From the NCBI GenBank assembly GCA_036505615.1, contig DASXTB010000289.1, positions 1 through 20,819 of the forward strand: a DNA stretch of 20,819 nucleotides. Reading direction: 5' to 3'. Below the pieces are notes generated by a model, which was not told the origin of the DNA, searched no databases, and saw nothing but the letters and a program-made list of their open reading frames with translations. Positions 7,126 to 13,985 of this stretch are shown here, piece after piece (position 1 is the stretch's first letter; the number at the start of each line of letters is the position of its first letter). This DNA comes from DASXTB01 sp036505615. Its GTDB lineage: Bacteria; Acidobacteriota; UBA6911; JACQSX01. Made by a program: the position numbers and the translations under genes.

Positions 7126-8202
7126 CTAGTCGCCCTCCTGCTCTTTCAGGTGCCACGGTTTTTGTGCATAAACATCTTCAAACAGCGTTTGCTTTTCGGG
7201 AGGACCAGCGGCTTCCGCCTTTCTGACAGCGTCGTTGACTTCACTTTGGACGGCTTCCACTAGATCCTGCTCGTGTTTCGCGCTCCACAAATTGCTCTTT
7301 TCTAAATATGCACGATATCGAAGCAGGGGATCTTTTTTCTTCCACTGTTCAGTAACGCTCTCGTCCCGGTACCGGCTGGGATCGTCCGAGGATGAGTGAG
7401 CCCCCATGCGGTAGGTCAATGCTTCGATAAATACCGGGCCCTCACCTTTCCGAATCGAATCAGCGGCGCGCCGGGTTTCACGATAGACAGCCAAAACGTC
7501 ATTTCCATCCACCCGCAGTCCTCGAATCCCATAAGCGACGGCCTTGATGGCAATCGTTTCGGAAGCAGTCTGCTGTTTGACGGAGACAGAAATGGCCCAC
7601 TGATTGTTTTGGCAAAAAAACAAAACAGGGGCGCGCATCACTCCCGCAAAATTCATGGCCACATGAAAGTCTCCTTCGGAGGTGGCGCCATCTCCTAGGT
7701 AGGCCATGGCAAGCGACGTTTGCTTTCTTAACCTCATCGCCATGCCCGCGCCCACAGCCTGAGGTAGTTGAGTGGCAATGCAGCTGGACCAGCTCACATA
7801 GTTGACAGACCGATCGCAGTAGTGGCAAGGCATCTGGCGCCCTTTGGTCAGGTCGTTCCTGTCGCCCATCACCTGGGAAACATAATGATCCAGCGCATAG
7901 CCGCGCATCAACGCAGCGCCTCCTTCGCGTATCGCCGGAAAAATCCAGTCATCCGGCTCCAAGGCAAACGCGCTTCCAATAATGGCCGCCTCCTGACCGG
8001 TGCAGGTGCCGTAAAATCCCACCCGTCCCTGCCGCTGCAGGATCAGTATGCGCTCGTCGATTACGCGGATTCGAAGCATGTGCCGATACAACTGGACCAA
8101 GGCTTCGGAGGACAGGTCAGGACGGTCAGAGAGAATTCGACCTTGTTCGTCAAGCACTTGCTGCATTTTCGGTGAAGCAACGTCACGAGCAGTTGGAGTC
8201 AT
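7126..8202 (-). CDS. 2-oxo acid dehydrogenase E1 component, alpha subunit (GDG type)
   Basis: The protein has 358 residues from the ATG at 8202; a TTG at 8217 would add five, and neither has a clear ribosome binding site. It is the thiamine-diphosphate subunit that decarboxylates the 2-oxo acid with E1 beta. The cofactor motif runs from GDGATSEGDFH at 170-180 to NN at 199-200 in FFCQNNQWAIS. YRMGAHSSSDDPSRYR is the conserved phosphorylation-loop region, closer to branched-chain than pyruvate enzymes. Unusual cysteines occur in MPCHYCD and WSSC. It lies between E2 and E3, after a 450-base gap with nested palindromes. A second E1 alpha occurs at 11355-12473 and only one E1 beta is visible, so the two may share it or this one may have another substrate. 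Confidence 0.92.
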   Translation of the reverse strand: MTPTARDVASPKMQQVLDEQGRILSDRPDLSSEALVQLYRHMLRIRVIDERILILQRQGRVGFYGTCTGQEAAIIGSAFALEPDDWIFPAIREGGAALMRGYALDHYVSQVMGDRNDLTKGRQMPCHYCDRSVNYVSWSSCIATQLPQAVGAGMAMRLRKQTSLAMAYLGDGATSEGDFHVAMNFAGVMRAPVLFFCQNNQWAISVSVKQQTASETIAIKAVAYGIRGLRVDGNDVLAVYRETRRAADSIRKGEGPVFIEALTYRMGAHSSSDDPSRYRDESVTEQWKKKDPLLRYRAYLEKSNLWSAKHEQDLVEAVQSEVNDAVRKAEAAGPPEKQTLFEDVYAQKPWHLKEQEGD

Positions 8203-8234
8203 GGGCGAGGACCGCAAATATAGTTTTGTCTGAT

Positions 8235-8629
8235 CGTTCAGGCTCGAAGAGCCGTCAGTGAGTAGCCCCGTCCGTAACCCGGATTATTCATGAACTGAAC
8301 GAACCGGCCACAGATTACACGGATTTACACGGATAAGATCGGGGTCGGGGGCTGGGCGCCAACTTGCAATGTGATATACGAAGTCGTTCGTCGTGCCCAT
8401 CCCCCGACCCCGAACTTATCCGTGTAATCAGCGTAAATCCGTGGCTCGTTCTTTTAATTCATGAATAATCCCTGGTAAGGGCGGGGTTTACGTGACAAAA
8501 ATAAAAGAATCTTCGAGCTCCGAAGGACCGGCACATCTGTGTCGCTCCTTCGGAGCTCAGAACGGTTTTTGCTTTCTCATCCCCGCCCTCACGGACGGGG
8601 CTACTCACTGACGCCTCTTCGAGGCTGAA
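8235..8629. repeat. Outer long palindrome, GTCAGTGAGTAGCCCCGTCC arms
   Basis: The left arm at about 8235-8275 and the right arm at about 8591-8629 are near-perfect reverse complements, sharing GTCAGTGAGTAGCCCCGTCC and TTCAG outside. Each arm ends in its own mini-hairpin: GGCTC-GAA-GAGCC at 8241-8253 and GCCTC-TTC-GAGGC at 8612-8624. The paired bases differ between arms but pairing within each hairpin is kept. GGGCGGGG at 8479-8486 pairs with CCCCGCCC at 8581-8588. A perfect 13-bp stem (GAGCTCCGAAGGA, 8515-8527 with 8546-8558) forms the tip. The left arm is broken by the element at 8278-8474. Confidence 0.88.
8278..8474. mobile_element. Inserted palindromic (MITE-like) element flanked by GTAA on both sides
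   Basis: This 197-bp segment interrupts the left arm of the outer palindrome. It has terminal inverted repeats (GGATTATTCATGAA at 8281-8294 and TTCATGAATAATCC at 8458-8471). An inner pair is made of CACAGATTACACGG...ACACGGATAAGATCGGGG and CCCCGAACTTATCCGTGTAA...AATCCGTGG. GTAA stands at 8274-8277 and again at 8475-8478. Removing the segment and one GTAA restores CCCCGTCCGTAAGGGCGGGG, which matches the uninterrupted right arm (CCCCGTCCGTGAGGGCGGGG on its complement). It has no coding capacity. Its CACGGATTACAC-like core resembles the repeat next to the GxxExxY gene. Confidence 0.8.
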
Positions 8630-8652
8630 AACCTTGGTGGCTGCTCCACCGA

Positions 8653-9897
8653 CTAAAGGAACAATAGTGCGGGAGATTCCAAGAGGCGCTTTACTTCCGC
8701 TGCAAAGTGAGCGCCGATGACGCCGTCGACAACCCGGTGGTCCAGCGAGAGACTGATGTACATCATGTGACGCGGCTGCAGCGCGTCGTCGATGTACCGG
8801 GGAATAAGTCGGATTTTATGCACTCCCAGAATGGCCACTTCCGGATAATTGATAATCGGAGTCGCTAAAATTCCGCCCAGAGGGCCAAGGCTGGTGATGG
8901 TGAACGTGGAGCCCTGCAGGTCTTCCAGCTTTGATTTTCCGCGCCGCGCGTCTTCAGCGAGTCGCTGGATTTCGGCAGCAATCTCCCAGATCGTTTTGGC
9001 GTCCGCACCCTTGACTACAGGAACGACCAGTCCCTGATCGGTCGCCGCAGCAACTCCGATGTGGTACTGCTTTCTCAGCACAATCTCCTGCGCCTGCTCA
9101 TCGAGGATCGCATTCATCGGCGGATATTTCTTCAAACCGGCTACAACCGCCTTGATAATGAATGGAAGGTAAGTAATCTTGACGTGCTTCTCTTTCGCCA
9201 ATGTTTCTGCTTCATTGCGCAACTGCACAAGGGAAGTGACGTCCACTTCTTCAACGAAGCTGTAATGGGGCGCAGTTTGTTTAGAACGGACCATTTTGTC
9301 GGCAATTCTCTTGCGCAGGCCTTTGAGGGGAATGCGCTCGTCAGCAGCCGCCGGCGCAGAAATCCTTTTGTCCTCAGTGGCGGCAGCTTCCAGATCTTCC
9401 CTGGTAATACGCCCCTGCGGGCCGGTTCCAGTGACGATAGAAAGGTCGACTCCCATTTCACGAGCACGCCGCCGAGTCGCTGGGGTGGCGAGCTTACGCT
9501 CCGAGCCGTCGCCGGAAGCCTCCGCAGCAACGGTCTGAACGGAGGCCTCTTTGCTTTCACCTTGTGGTTGGGCGCGGCTTTCGGACCTGGGGGAGGTCGA
9601 ATCCGCAGCCTGTGGGGTGGGTGTCTCCCTGGAGTGTGCCACCGGGGAAGTCTCGCCGTCCTTTTCGCCTATGACGACGAGGGTCGCTCCGACCTTGACC
9701 AGGTCTCCCTCGTTCCCGATACGCCGCATGATCACGCCGGCGCGCGGCGAAGGAATTTCGACGGTGGCCTTATCGGTCATGATTTCCAGAAGAGGCTGAT
9801 CCTCGTGAACAGCATCTCCTTCCTTCACCAGCCAGTTGATGATCTCGCCTTCAACCACTCCTTCGCCGATATCAGGAAGCTTGAATTCAAATGGCAT
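8653..9897 (-). CDS. Dihydrolipoamide acyltransferase (E2)
   Basis: The protein has 414 residues from the ATG at 9897. An in-frame GTG at 9903 overlaps the GGAG ribosome binding site, which fits the ATG at 5 bases. There is one lipoyl domain at about 1-78, with the lipoylated lysine in TDKAT (Lys43). A Ser/Pro/Glu-rich linker runs to about 130. A peripheral subunit-binding domain follows (ATPATRRRAREMGVDLSIV...GRITREDL, about 135-170). The C-terminal catalytic domain ends with SLSLDHRVVDG, containing the catalytic His and Asp. It transfers the acyl group from lipoamide to CoA and forms the core of the complex. A single lipoyl domain and the neighbouring subunits suggest a branched-chain 2-oxo acid complex; a pyruvate complex is the alternative. 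Confidence 0.94.
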   Translation of the reverse strand: MPFEFKLPDIGEGVVEGEIINWLVKEGDAVHEDQPLLEIMTDKATVEIPSPRAGVIMRRIGNEGDLVKVGATLVVIGEKDGETSPVAHSRETPTPQAADSTSPRSESRAQPQGESKEASVQTVAAEASGDGSERKLATPATRRRAREMGVDLSIVTGTGPQGRITREDLEAAATEDKRISAPAAADERIPLKGLRKRIADKMVRSKQTAPHYSFVEEVDVTSLVQLRNEAETLAKEKHVKITYLPFIIKAVVAGLKKYPPMNAILDEQAQEIVLRKQYHIGVAAATDQGLVVPVVKGADAKTIWEIAAEIQRLAEDARRGKSKLEDLQGSTFTITSLGPLGGILATPIINYPEVAILGVHKIRLIPRYIDDALQPRHMMYISLSLDHRVVDGVIGAHFAAEVKRLLESPALLFL

Positions 9898-9902
9898 GTT
9901 CA

Positions 9903-9906
9903 CTCC
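9903..9906 (-). promoter_or_regulatory. Ribosome binding site deciding the E2 start
   Basis: GGAG with 5 bases to the ATG at 9897. It overlaps the competing GTG codon at 9903. Confidence 0.6.
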
Positions 9907-9910
9907 GCAA

Positions 9911-10109
9911 GTCCGCTGTCCGTGGTCAGTTGTCTGTTGTCACGCCTAGAGGAGCCCACCAAACATAACTGTCCCGCTAGCCCAGAAATTCAACGATCTC
10001 GGGATGCTGTTTCCTAATTCAGCGGCACAGCCGCGATTCCTGATGTCATCCCCTAATAAACTAGGGACAACGAACCACGGACAACTGACTACTGGCAACG
10101 GACAACGGG
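9911..10109. repeat. Heptamer-word palindrome, GGACAAC words
   Basis: 7-bp units GGACAAC/GAACCAC/TGACTAC/TGGCAAC at 10063-10108 face their approximate reverse complements GTTGTCT/GTGGTCA/GCTGTCC at 9911-9943. The middle (9945-10060) contains GCGGCACAGCCGC at 10022-10034 but no gene. The block occupies the junction between the E1 beta stop and the E2 ribosome binding site. Confidence 0.8.
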
Positions 10110-10115
10110 TGATCC

Positions 10116-11090
10116 CTAAAACTTCACCGTTTTCCTTATCCCCGACAGCACCCTTTGTGCATCCGGAAGGTAGTCGTGCTCCAGGGTGTACGGAAAGGGT
10201 GTATCAAATCCGGTGATTCGAAGCACGGGCGCTTCCAAATGGAGCAAAGCTCGTTCATGGATGGTGGCAGAAAGCTCGGCGCCAAAACCACAGGTCCTGG
10301 GAGCTTCGTGAACCACTACCGCGCGGCCGGTTTTCTTTACCGACTCGAGAATAGCCTCCACGTCAAAGGGCAGCAGCGTGCGAAGGTCCAATAGATCACA
10401 GCGTATTCCCTCTTCAGCGGCCAGAGCGACCGCCTCGCGGGCAGTGTGCAACATGGCTCCGTACGCTATGACCGTGCAATGCTCCCCCTCGCACACCAAA
10501 GCCGCCTTCTCCAGCGGAGTTGCGTAGTCTCCTTCCGGAACTTCCCCTTTTGAAGCTCGGTAGATCCGCTTCGGCTCAAAAAACAAAACCGGATCCTCAT
10601 CGCGGATTGCTGATATCAGCAATCCCTTGGCATCATAAGGATTCGATGGAATTACTACCTTCAAGCCGGGTGTGTGGATAAAGTAGGCCTCCGGACTCTG
10701 CGAATGATAGTGGCCGCCTTTGATCCCGCCGCCGTAAGGGGCGCGAATGACCAGGGGACACGAATATTGTCCGCCAGAGCGATAACGATACTTGGCCAAC
10801 TCGCTCACAATCTGATCAAATGCAGGATAGATGAAATCGGCAAATTGAATCTCCGGTACGGGCCGCAGGCCATAAAGCGCCATACCGATCGCCGTTCCTA
10901 CGATCCCGGCTTCGGACAGCGGCGTATCAAAGACACGATCTTCGCCAAACTTCTCGTACAAACCCTGGGTGGCGCGAAACACGCCTCCAAACTTCCCCAC
11001 ATCTTCGCCCATCACAACGACCCGATCATCGCGCTCCATTTCGATGCGCAGCGCGTCGTTGACGGCCTGAATGATGTTCATTACCGGCAT
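10116..11090 (-). CDS. 2-oxo acid dehydrogenase E1 component, beta subunit
   Basis: The protein has 324 residues, starting MPVMNIIQAVNDAL with GGGGAG 6 bases upstream. The frame stays open to 11162, but those 24 codons come from the repeat and give no family sequence. Signatures are GEDVGKFGGVFRAT near the N-terminus, FDTPLSEAGIVG, EIQFADFIYPAFDQI, GGGIKGGHYHSQSPEAYF, GLKVVIPSNPYDAKGLL, and C-terminal domain blocks DLRTLLPFDVE and VVVHEAP. GGHYHSQSPEAYF with IPSNPYDAKGLL is the pattern of branched-chain E1 beta. It forms the alpha2-beta2 tetramer with E1 alpha and contributes to thiamine diphosphate and lipoyl-domain binding. It is the only E1 beta visible for two E1 alpha genes. Confidence 0.95.
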   Translation of the reverse strand: MPVMNIIQAVNDALRIEMERDDRVVVMGEDVGKFGGVFRATQGLYEKFGEDRVFDTPLSEAGIVGTAIGMALYGLRPVPEIQFADFIYPAFDQIVSELAKYRYRSGGQYSCPLVIRAPYGGGIKGGHYHSQSPEAYFIHTPGLKVVIPSNPYDAKGLLISAIRDEDPVLFFEPKRIYRASKGEVPEGDYATPLEKAALVCEGEHCTVIAYGAMLHTAREAVALAAEEGIRCDLLDLRTLLPFDVEAILESVKKTGRAVVVHEAPRTCGFGAELSATIHERALLHLEAPVLRITGFDTPFPYTLEHDYLPDAQRVLSGIRKTVKF

Positions 11091-11096
11091 GGAGAT

Positions 11097-11102
11097 CTCC
11101 CC
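11097..11102 (-). promoter_or_regulatory. Ribosome binding site deciding the E1 beta start
   Basis: GGGGAG with 6 bases to the ATG at 11090. It lies just outside the heptamer palindrome. Confidence 0.75.
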
Positions 11103-11124
11103 GCGCGGTAGCTGCCGCCAGGCT

Positions 11125-11353
11125 CTTGTCGCAGGTCGCAAGTCGAAGGTCGCAAGTTCCAAGTCGAAAGTCCAAAGTCAAAAGTCGAAAGTCGAAGGTC
11201 GAAAGTCGAAAGGCCAGCCGAGCTCGGAAGTTTCAGGCTAAGACATGTGCGACCTTGGGGTTTTCGACCCTGAACAATCGACCTTGGACTTTCAACTTTC
11301 GACCTTCGACCTTCGACTTTCGACCTTCGACTTTCGACTTGCCACCTGCGATT
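11125..11353. repeat. Heptamer-word palindrome, GTCGAAA / GTCGAAG words
   Basis: About twelve 7-bp units (AGTCGAA, GGTCGCA, AGTCCAA and variants) at 11127-11212 face the reverse-complement series (TTCGACC, TTCGACT) at about 11263-11352. The outermost parts match best (TCGCAGGTCGCAAGTCGAA against TCGCAGGTGGCAAGTCGAA). The loop of about 50 bases has no repeat. It starts directly after the E1 alpha stop codon and ends 22 bases before the E1 beta ribosome binding site. Confidence 0.9.
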
Positions 11354-11354
11354 C

Positions 11355-12473
11355 TTAATTATTTTCAAGCTTATCTCCCTTCTCTTTCAGCCATTGGAGA
11401 AGTTCGTCCCGTTGCTCGCGAAGATGCCAGGGCATAGTGCCGAAGACGTCCTCAAAAAGGCTTTGGTCAGGGGGTGGACCTATTTTCTCGACTTCCTTCA
11501 GCGTCGCCAGGATATCGTGGTTTAAGTCGTGCGTCAGCTTTTCGTCGCGTTCTTTGTCCCACAACTTCTTTTTCTCCAGATACTGGCGAAAACGCACCAG
11601 AGGGTCTCTTTTCATCCAATCCAGAACTTCGTTTTCGGAGCGATAAACGCGCGGATCGTCACTGGTGCTGTGAGCGCCCAATCTGTAAGAAAAGGCTTCG
11701 ATGAAGGTTGGGCCGCCGCCACGCCGAGCCTTCTGGAACGCTTCTTTCGTTGTGGCGTAAACGGCCAGCACATCGTTACCATCCACCTGGACACCCTCGA
11801 AACCGTAGGCTCTGGCCTTGATGGCGATCGACTCGGAAGCGGTCTGCTTGTCGCGCGGTACTGAGATGGCCCACTGATTATTTCGGCAAACAAATACGCA
11901 TGGCGTTTTGAATACCCCGGCAAAATTCATACTGGTGTGAAAATCGCCCTCAGATGTGGCTCCCTCGCCAAGAAATACCAGCACCACTTCCCTGGTTTTA
12001 CGAATCCTGGCGGCCATGGCAATCCCGACCGCATGTGGAATTTGAGTGCCTACGGGACTGGAAATGGAAAGCACGCGAAACCGTGAGGACGCGTAATGGA
12101 TGGGCATCTGGCGCCCTTTGATCAAATCCTCCGCGTTTCCGAACAACTGGCAGATAAATTCACGCAGGGAGAATCCGCGCAGGAATGCGGCGCCCAATTC
12201 TCGGTAGGAGGGGACCAGCCAGTCTTCCCGGCCCATGGCGAAAGCGGCTCCCACGATGGCCGCTTCTTCCCCTGTCGATCCAATGTAGAAGCCGATGCGG
12301 CCCTGCCGCTGGAACTTCACCATGCGCTCGTCCAGCAGGCGAGTCAGCAGCATGGTGCGGTACAAAGTCAGAAGGTCGTCGTCAGAAAGACCTGGATCTT
12401 TGTCCTTTTCGACCCGGCCGCCGTCCCCCAGCACGCGCACGAGGTTTTCTTCGACTACCGTTGCTGCTTTCAT
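11355..12473 (-). CDS. 2-oxo acid dehydrogenase E1 component, alpha subunit (GEG type)
   Basis: The protein has 372 residues; the ATG at 12473 is preceded by GGAGATAGG. The cofactor motif is GEGATSEGDFH at 169-179 with NN at 198-199 in CRNNQWAIS. The metal-binding Asp of GDG is Glu here, as in mitochondrial branched-chain E1 alpha (GEGAASEGD), and CRNN also agrees with that enzyme. YRLGAHSTSDDPRVYR is the phosphorylation-loop region. It is first in the cluster and adjacent to E1 beta, so it is the likeliest partner of that subunit in a branched-chain 2-oxo acid dehydrogenase. That enzyme would supply isobutyryl-, isovaleryl- and 2-methylbutyryl-CoA. It is similar throughout to the E1 alpha at 7126-8202, so they are paralogues, clearly diverged. 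Confidence 0.93.
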   Translation of the reverse strand: MKAATVVEENLVRVLGDGGRVEKDKDPGLSDDDLLTLYRTMLLTRLLDERMVKFQRQGRIGFYIGSTGEEAAIVGAAFAMGREDWLVPSYRELGAAFLRGFSLREFICQLFGNAEDLIKGRQMPIHYASSRFRVLSISSPVGTQIPHAVGIAMAARIRKTREVVLVFLGEGATSEGDFHTSMNFAGVFKTPCVFVCRNNQWAISVPRDKQTASESIAIKARAYGFEGVQVDGNDVLAVYATTKEAFQKARRGGGPTFIEAFSYRLGAHSTSDDPRVYRSENEVLDWMKRDPLVRFRQYLEKKKLWDKERDEKLTHDLNHDILATLKEVEKIGPPPDQSLFEDVFGTMPWHLREQRDELLQWLKEKGDKLENN

Positions 12474-12546
12474 GGGTGCCTATCTCCAATCCTTCAACGG
12501 TTTCAAGGATTTCAAACGAGCGCCGGACTTGGTACCAACGCTTATG

Positions 12547-12575
12547 ATTCTAAAGCGGGACAGCCCGCCAGACAA
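12547..12575 (-). promoter_or_regulatory. Possible sigma70-type promoter of the dehydrogenase cluster
   Basis: On the minus strand TTGTCT (12575-12570) and TAGAAT (12552-12547) are separated by 17 bases, 4/6 and 5/6 matches to consensus. The spacer contains the dyad GCGGG-CTGT-CCCGC, which could be an operator or chance. A transcript starting near 12540 would have a leader of about 65 bases before the E1 alpha ATG. Confidence 0.45.
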
Positions 12576-12593
12576 GTGGCTGTGAAGCCAGAT

Positions 12594-12726
12594 GCCAGTT
12601 GCTAGTTCCCAGTTGCCAGTTCCTGGTTCCCAGTTCCGGGTTGTCTACCGGCACCTGGGAACCAGAAACCGGGAACTGGCCACTGGGAACTGGCAACTGG
12701 GAACTGGCAACTGGGAACTGGCCACC
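12594..12726. repeat. Heptamer-word palindrome, CTGGGAA / CTGGCAA words
   Basis: Alternating 7-bp words CTGGGAA and CTGGCAA occupy about 12652-12724. Their approximate reverse complements (TTGCCAG, TTCCCAG, TTCCTGG) occupy 12594-12640. The loop is about 12 bases. It lies directly after the stop of the DUF1015 gene (12729) and ahead of the putative promoter of the dehydrogenase cluster. Confidence 0.88.
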
Positions 12727-12728
12727 GA

Positions 12729-13985
12729 TTACTGCCGTTTATCGATTTCCATTTTCATGAACAATAATCCACTCAGCATCTTTGGAAAGAAATCGGTCGA
12801 TTTCTGAGGCATCACCTGATGTCGCCGCGCACAACCTTCCACCTGCTCGATTCGTGTCGGATTTAGAAAGAATGCCAGTTGTCCGTTGCCGAGCTTTACG
12901 TCTCGCGCCGCTTCATCCGCTTCGCGGAAATACCGTACGTGGGATTCATCAGCGACTTGTTGTTCGGTAATTCCCAGAGTCCTGCCCAAAATATCGTGGT
13001 GAAGAATGGCAACGTCCAGTTCCCCTTCGGTGGGCGGCTGACTCCGGGTCCAAACGGCCCAGCGATTGGCAGCCAGCACGCCAAAACTGCCTGCTCCCGC
13101 CGCCCGCAGCCTTGGCAGAAGATCGGCCAAATCCTGAGCCTGCTGTTTTTCAAATCGCGCCGACATCTTCTTCTCCCAGGAAGCAAGATTGAATCCTCCG
13201 ATCCCAAATAACACCCGATGAGTGGGAAGAATTAACAGCCCAGGATCGGACATCTCTACCAGAGCTACCATGCGCTTATCGAAGCTTTCGGTGGCAACAG
13301 GCACCCAGTTCTTTGCCAGGCATTCTTTCATAAACTGAAGAGCCACCACAAAACGATGGTGACCATCAGCAATAACGTAGTCGCTATTGTTCAGAACCGA
13401 CTGGACACGCTGCCAGCAGGAAGGAGGGAGCCGAAAAATCTCATTTCGTGTCCGGTATTCATCAACCACTGATTCCAGTGGCGATTGCCCAACCACGATC
13501 TCTGCCAGCTCCAGCAGACTGCCGCTGGAATCGCGGTATAGCAGAAAAATCAGGCCATCGTTGCTTTCCGTCTGTCGGATCAGTTTGAGCCGATCCATTC
13601 TTGGGCCGGAAAGCGTACTTTCGTGTGCCAGAACTCTGTCCGACCGGCTTAGGTCCAACAGTCCAACCAACGCATGGCGAACATATTGCTTCTGATCCAG
13701 GGAAAAGTTTTGTCGATACAAAAAGTAAGCCGGATCCGTCTCCTGAACTAAAATTCCCTCCTGCAGCCATTGACTCCATAGCCGGCCTGTTACTACATAG
13801 CCTTCATCTCCCCGCACTCCAACTTCACGCGACTTGATGATTCGAACAACGTTATAGGGGCTTTTCCGATAGTAGGCCGCCTGCATCGCGGCATCGATTT
13901 TGTCGTAGGGCTGAGTAACTACGTCACCCAATCGGCCGACGCGGGACGGATTGAAGCGAAATGCGCGGAAAGGGAGGATGGTCAT
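12729..13985 (-). CDS. DUF1015 family protein
   Basis: The protein has 418 residues from the ATG at 13985. The frame is open further upstream, but that part lies over the preceding gene in another frame. Family blocks are FRAFRFNPSRVGRLGDVVTQPYDKI at about 6-30, YYRKSPYNVVRII at 38-50, and YVIADGHHRF at 203-212, the most conserved stretch. The biochemical role is unknown to me, though the DGHHR motif suggests a catalytic or nucleotide-contact site. Its ATG shares four bases (ATGA) with the stop of the upstream YgfZ-like gene, so the two are almost certainly translationally coupled. Confidence 0.9.
   Translation of the reverse strand: MTILPFRAFRFNPSRVGRLGDVVTQPYDKIDAAMQAAYYRKSPYNVVRIIKSREVGVRGDEGYVVTGRLWSQWLQEGILVQETDPAYFLYRQNFSLDQKQYVRHALVGLLDLSRSDRVLAHESTLSGPRMDRLKLIRQTESNDGLIFLLYRDSSGSLLELAEIVVGQSPLESVVDEYRTRNEIFRLPPSCWQRVQSVLNNSDYVIADGHHRFVVALQFMKECLAKNWVPVATESFDKRMVALVEMSDPGLLILPTHRVLFGIGGFNLASWEKKMSARFEKQQAQDLADLLPRLRAAGAGSFGVLAANRWAVWTRSQPPTEGELDVAILHHDILGRTLGITEQQVADESHVRYFREADEAARDVKLGNGQLAFFLNPTRIEQVEGCARRHQVMPQKSTDFFPKMLSGLLFMKMEIDKRQ

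Larger units (their letters stand above)
8203..8652. other. Gap of 450 bases inside the dehydrogenase cluster, filled by nested palindromes
   Basis: No gene is seen. Almost all of the gap is the nested palindromic structure at 8235-8629, listed separately. No convincing promoter was seen for the E1 alpha downstream. Confidence 0.8.

Noticed and set aside
6959..7156. Small open frame across the AATCCGC repeat
   Set aside because: The peptide is a translation of 7-bp repeats and has no family.
8235..8629. Simple intrinsic terminator
   Set aside because: The structure is nearly 400 bp, nested, lies within a gene series, and has no U-tract after the stem. It is better explained as inserted elements.
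11125..11353. CRISPR array
   Set aside because: The repeats are 7 bp without unique spacers, the arms are inverted to each other, and no cas gene is in the window.
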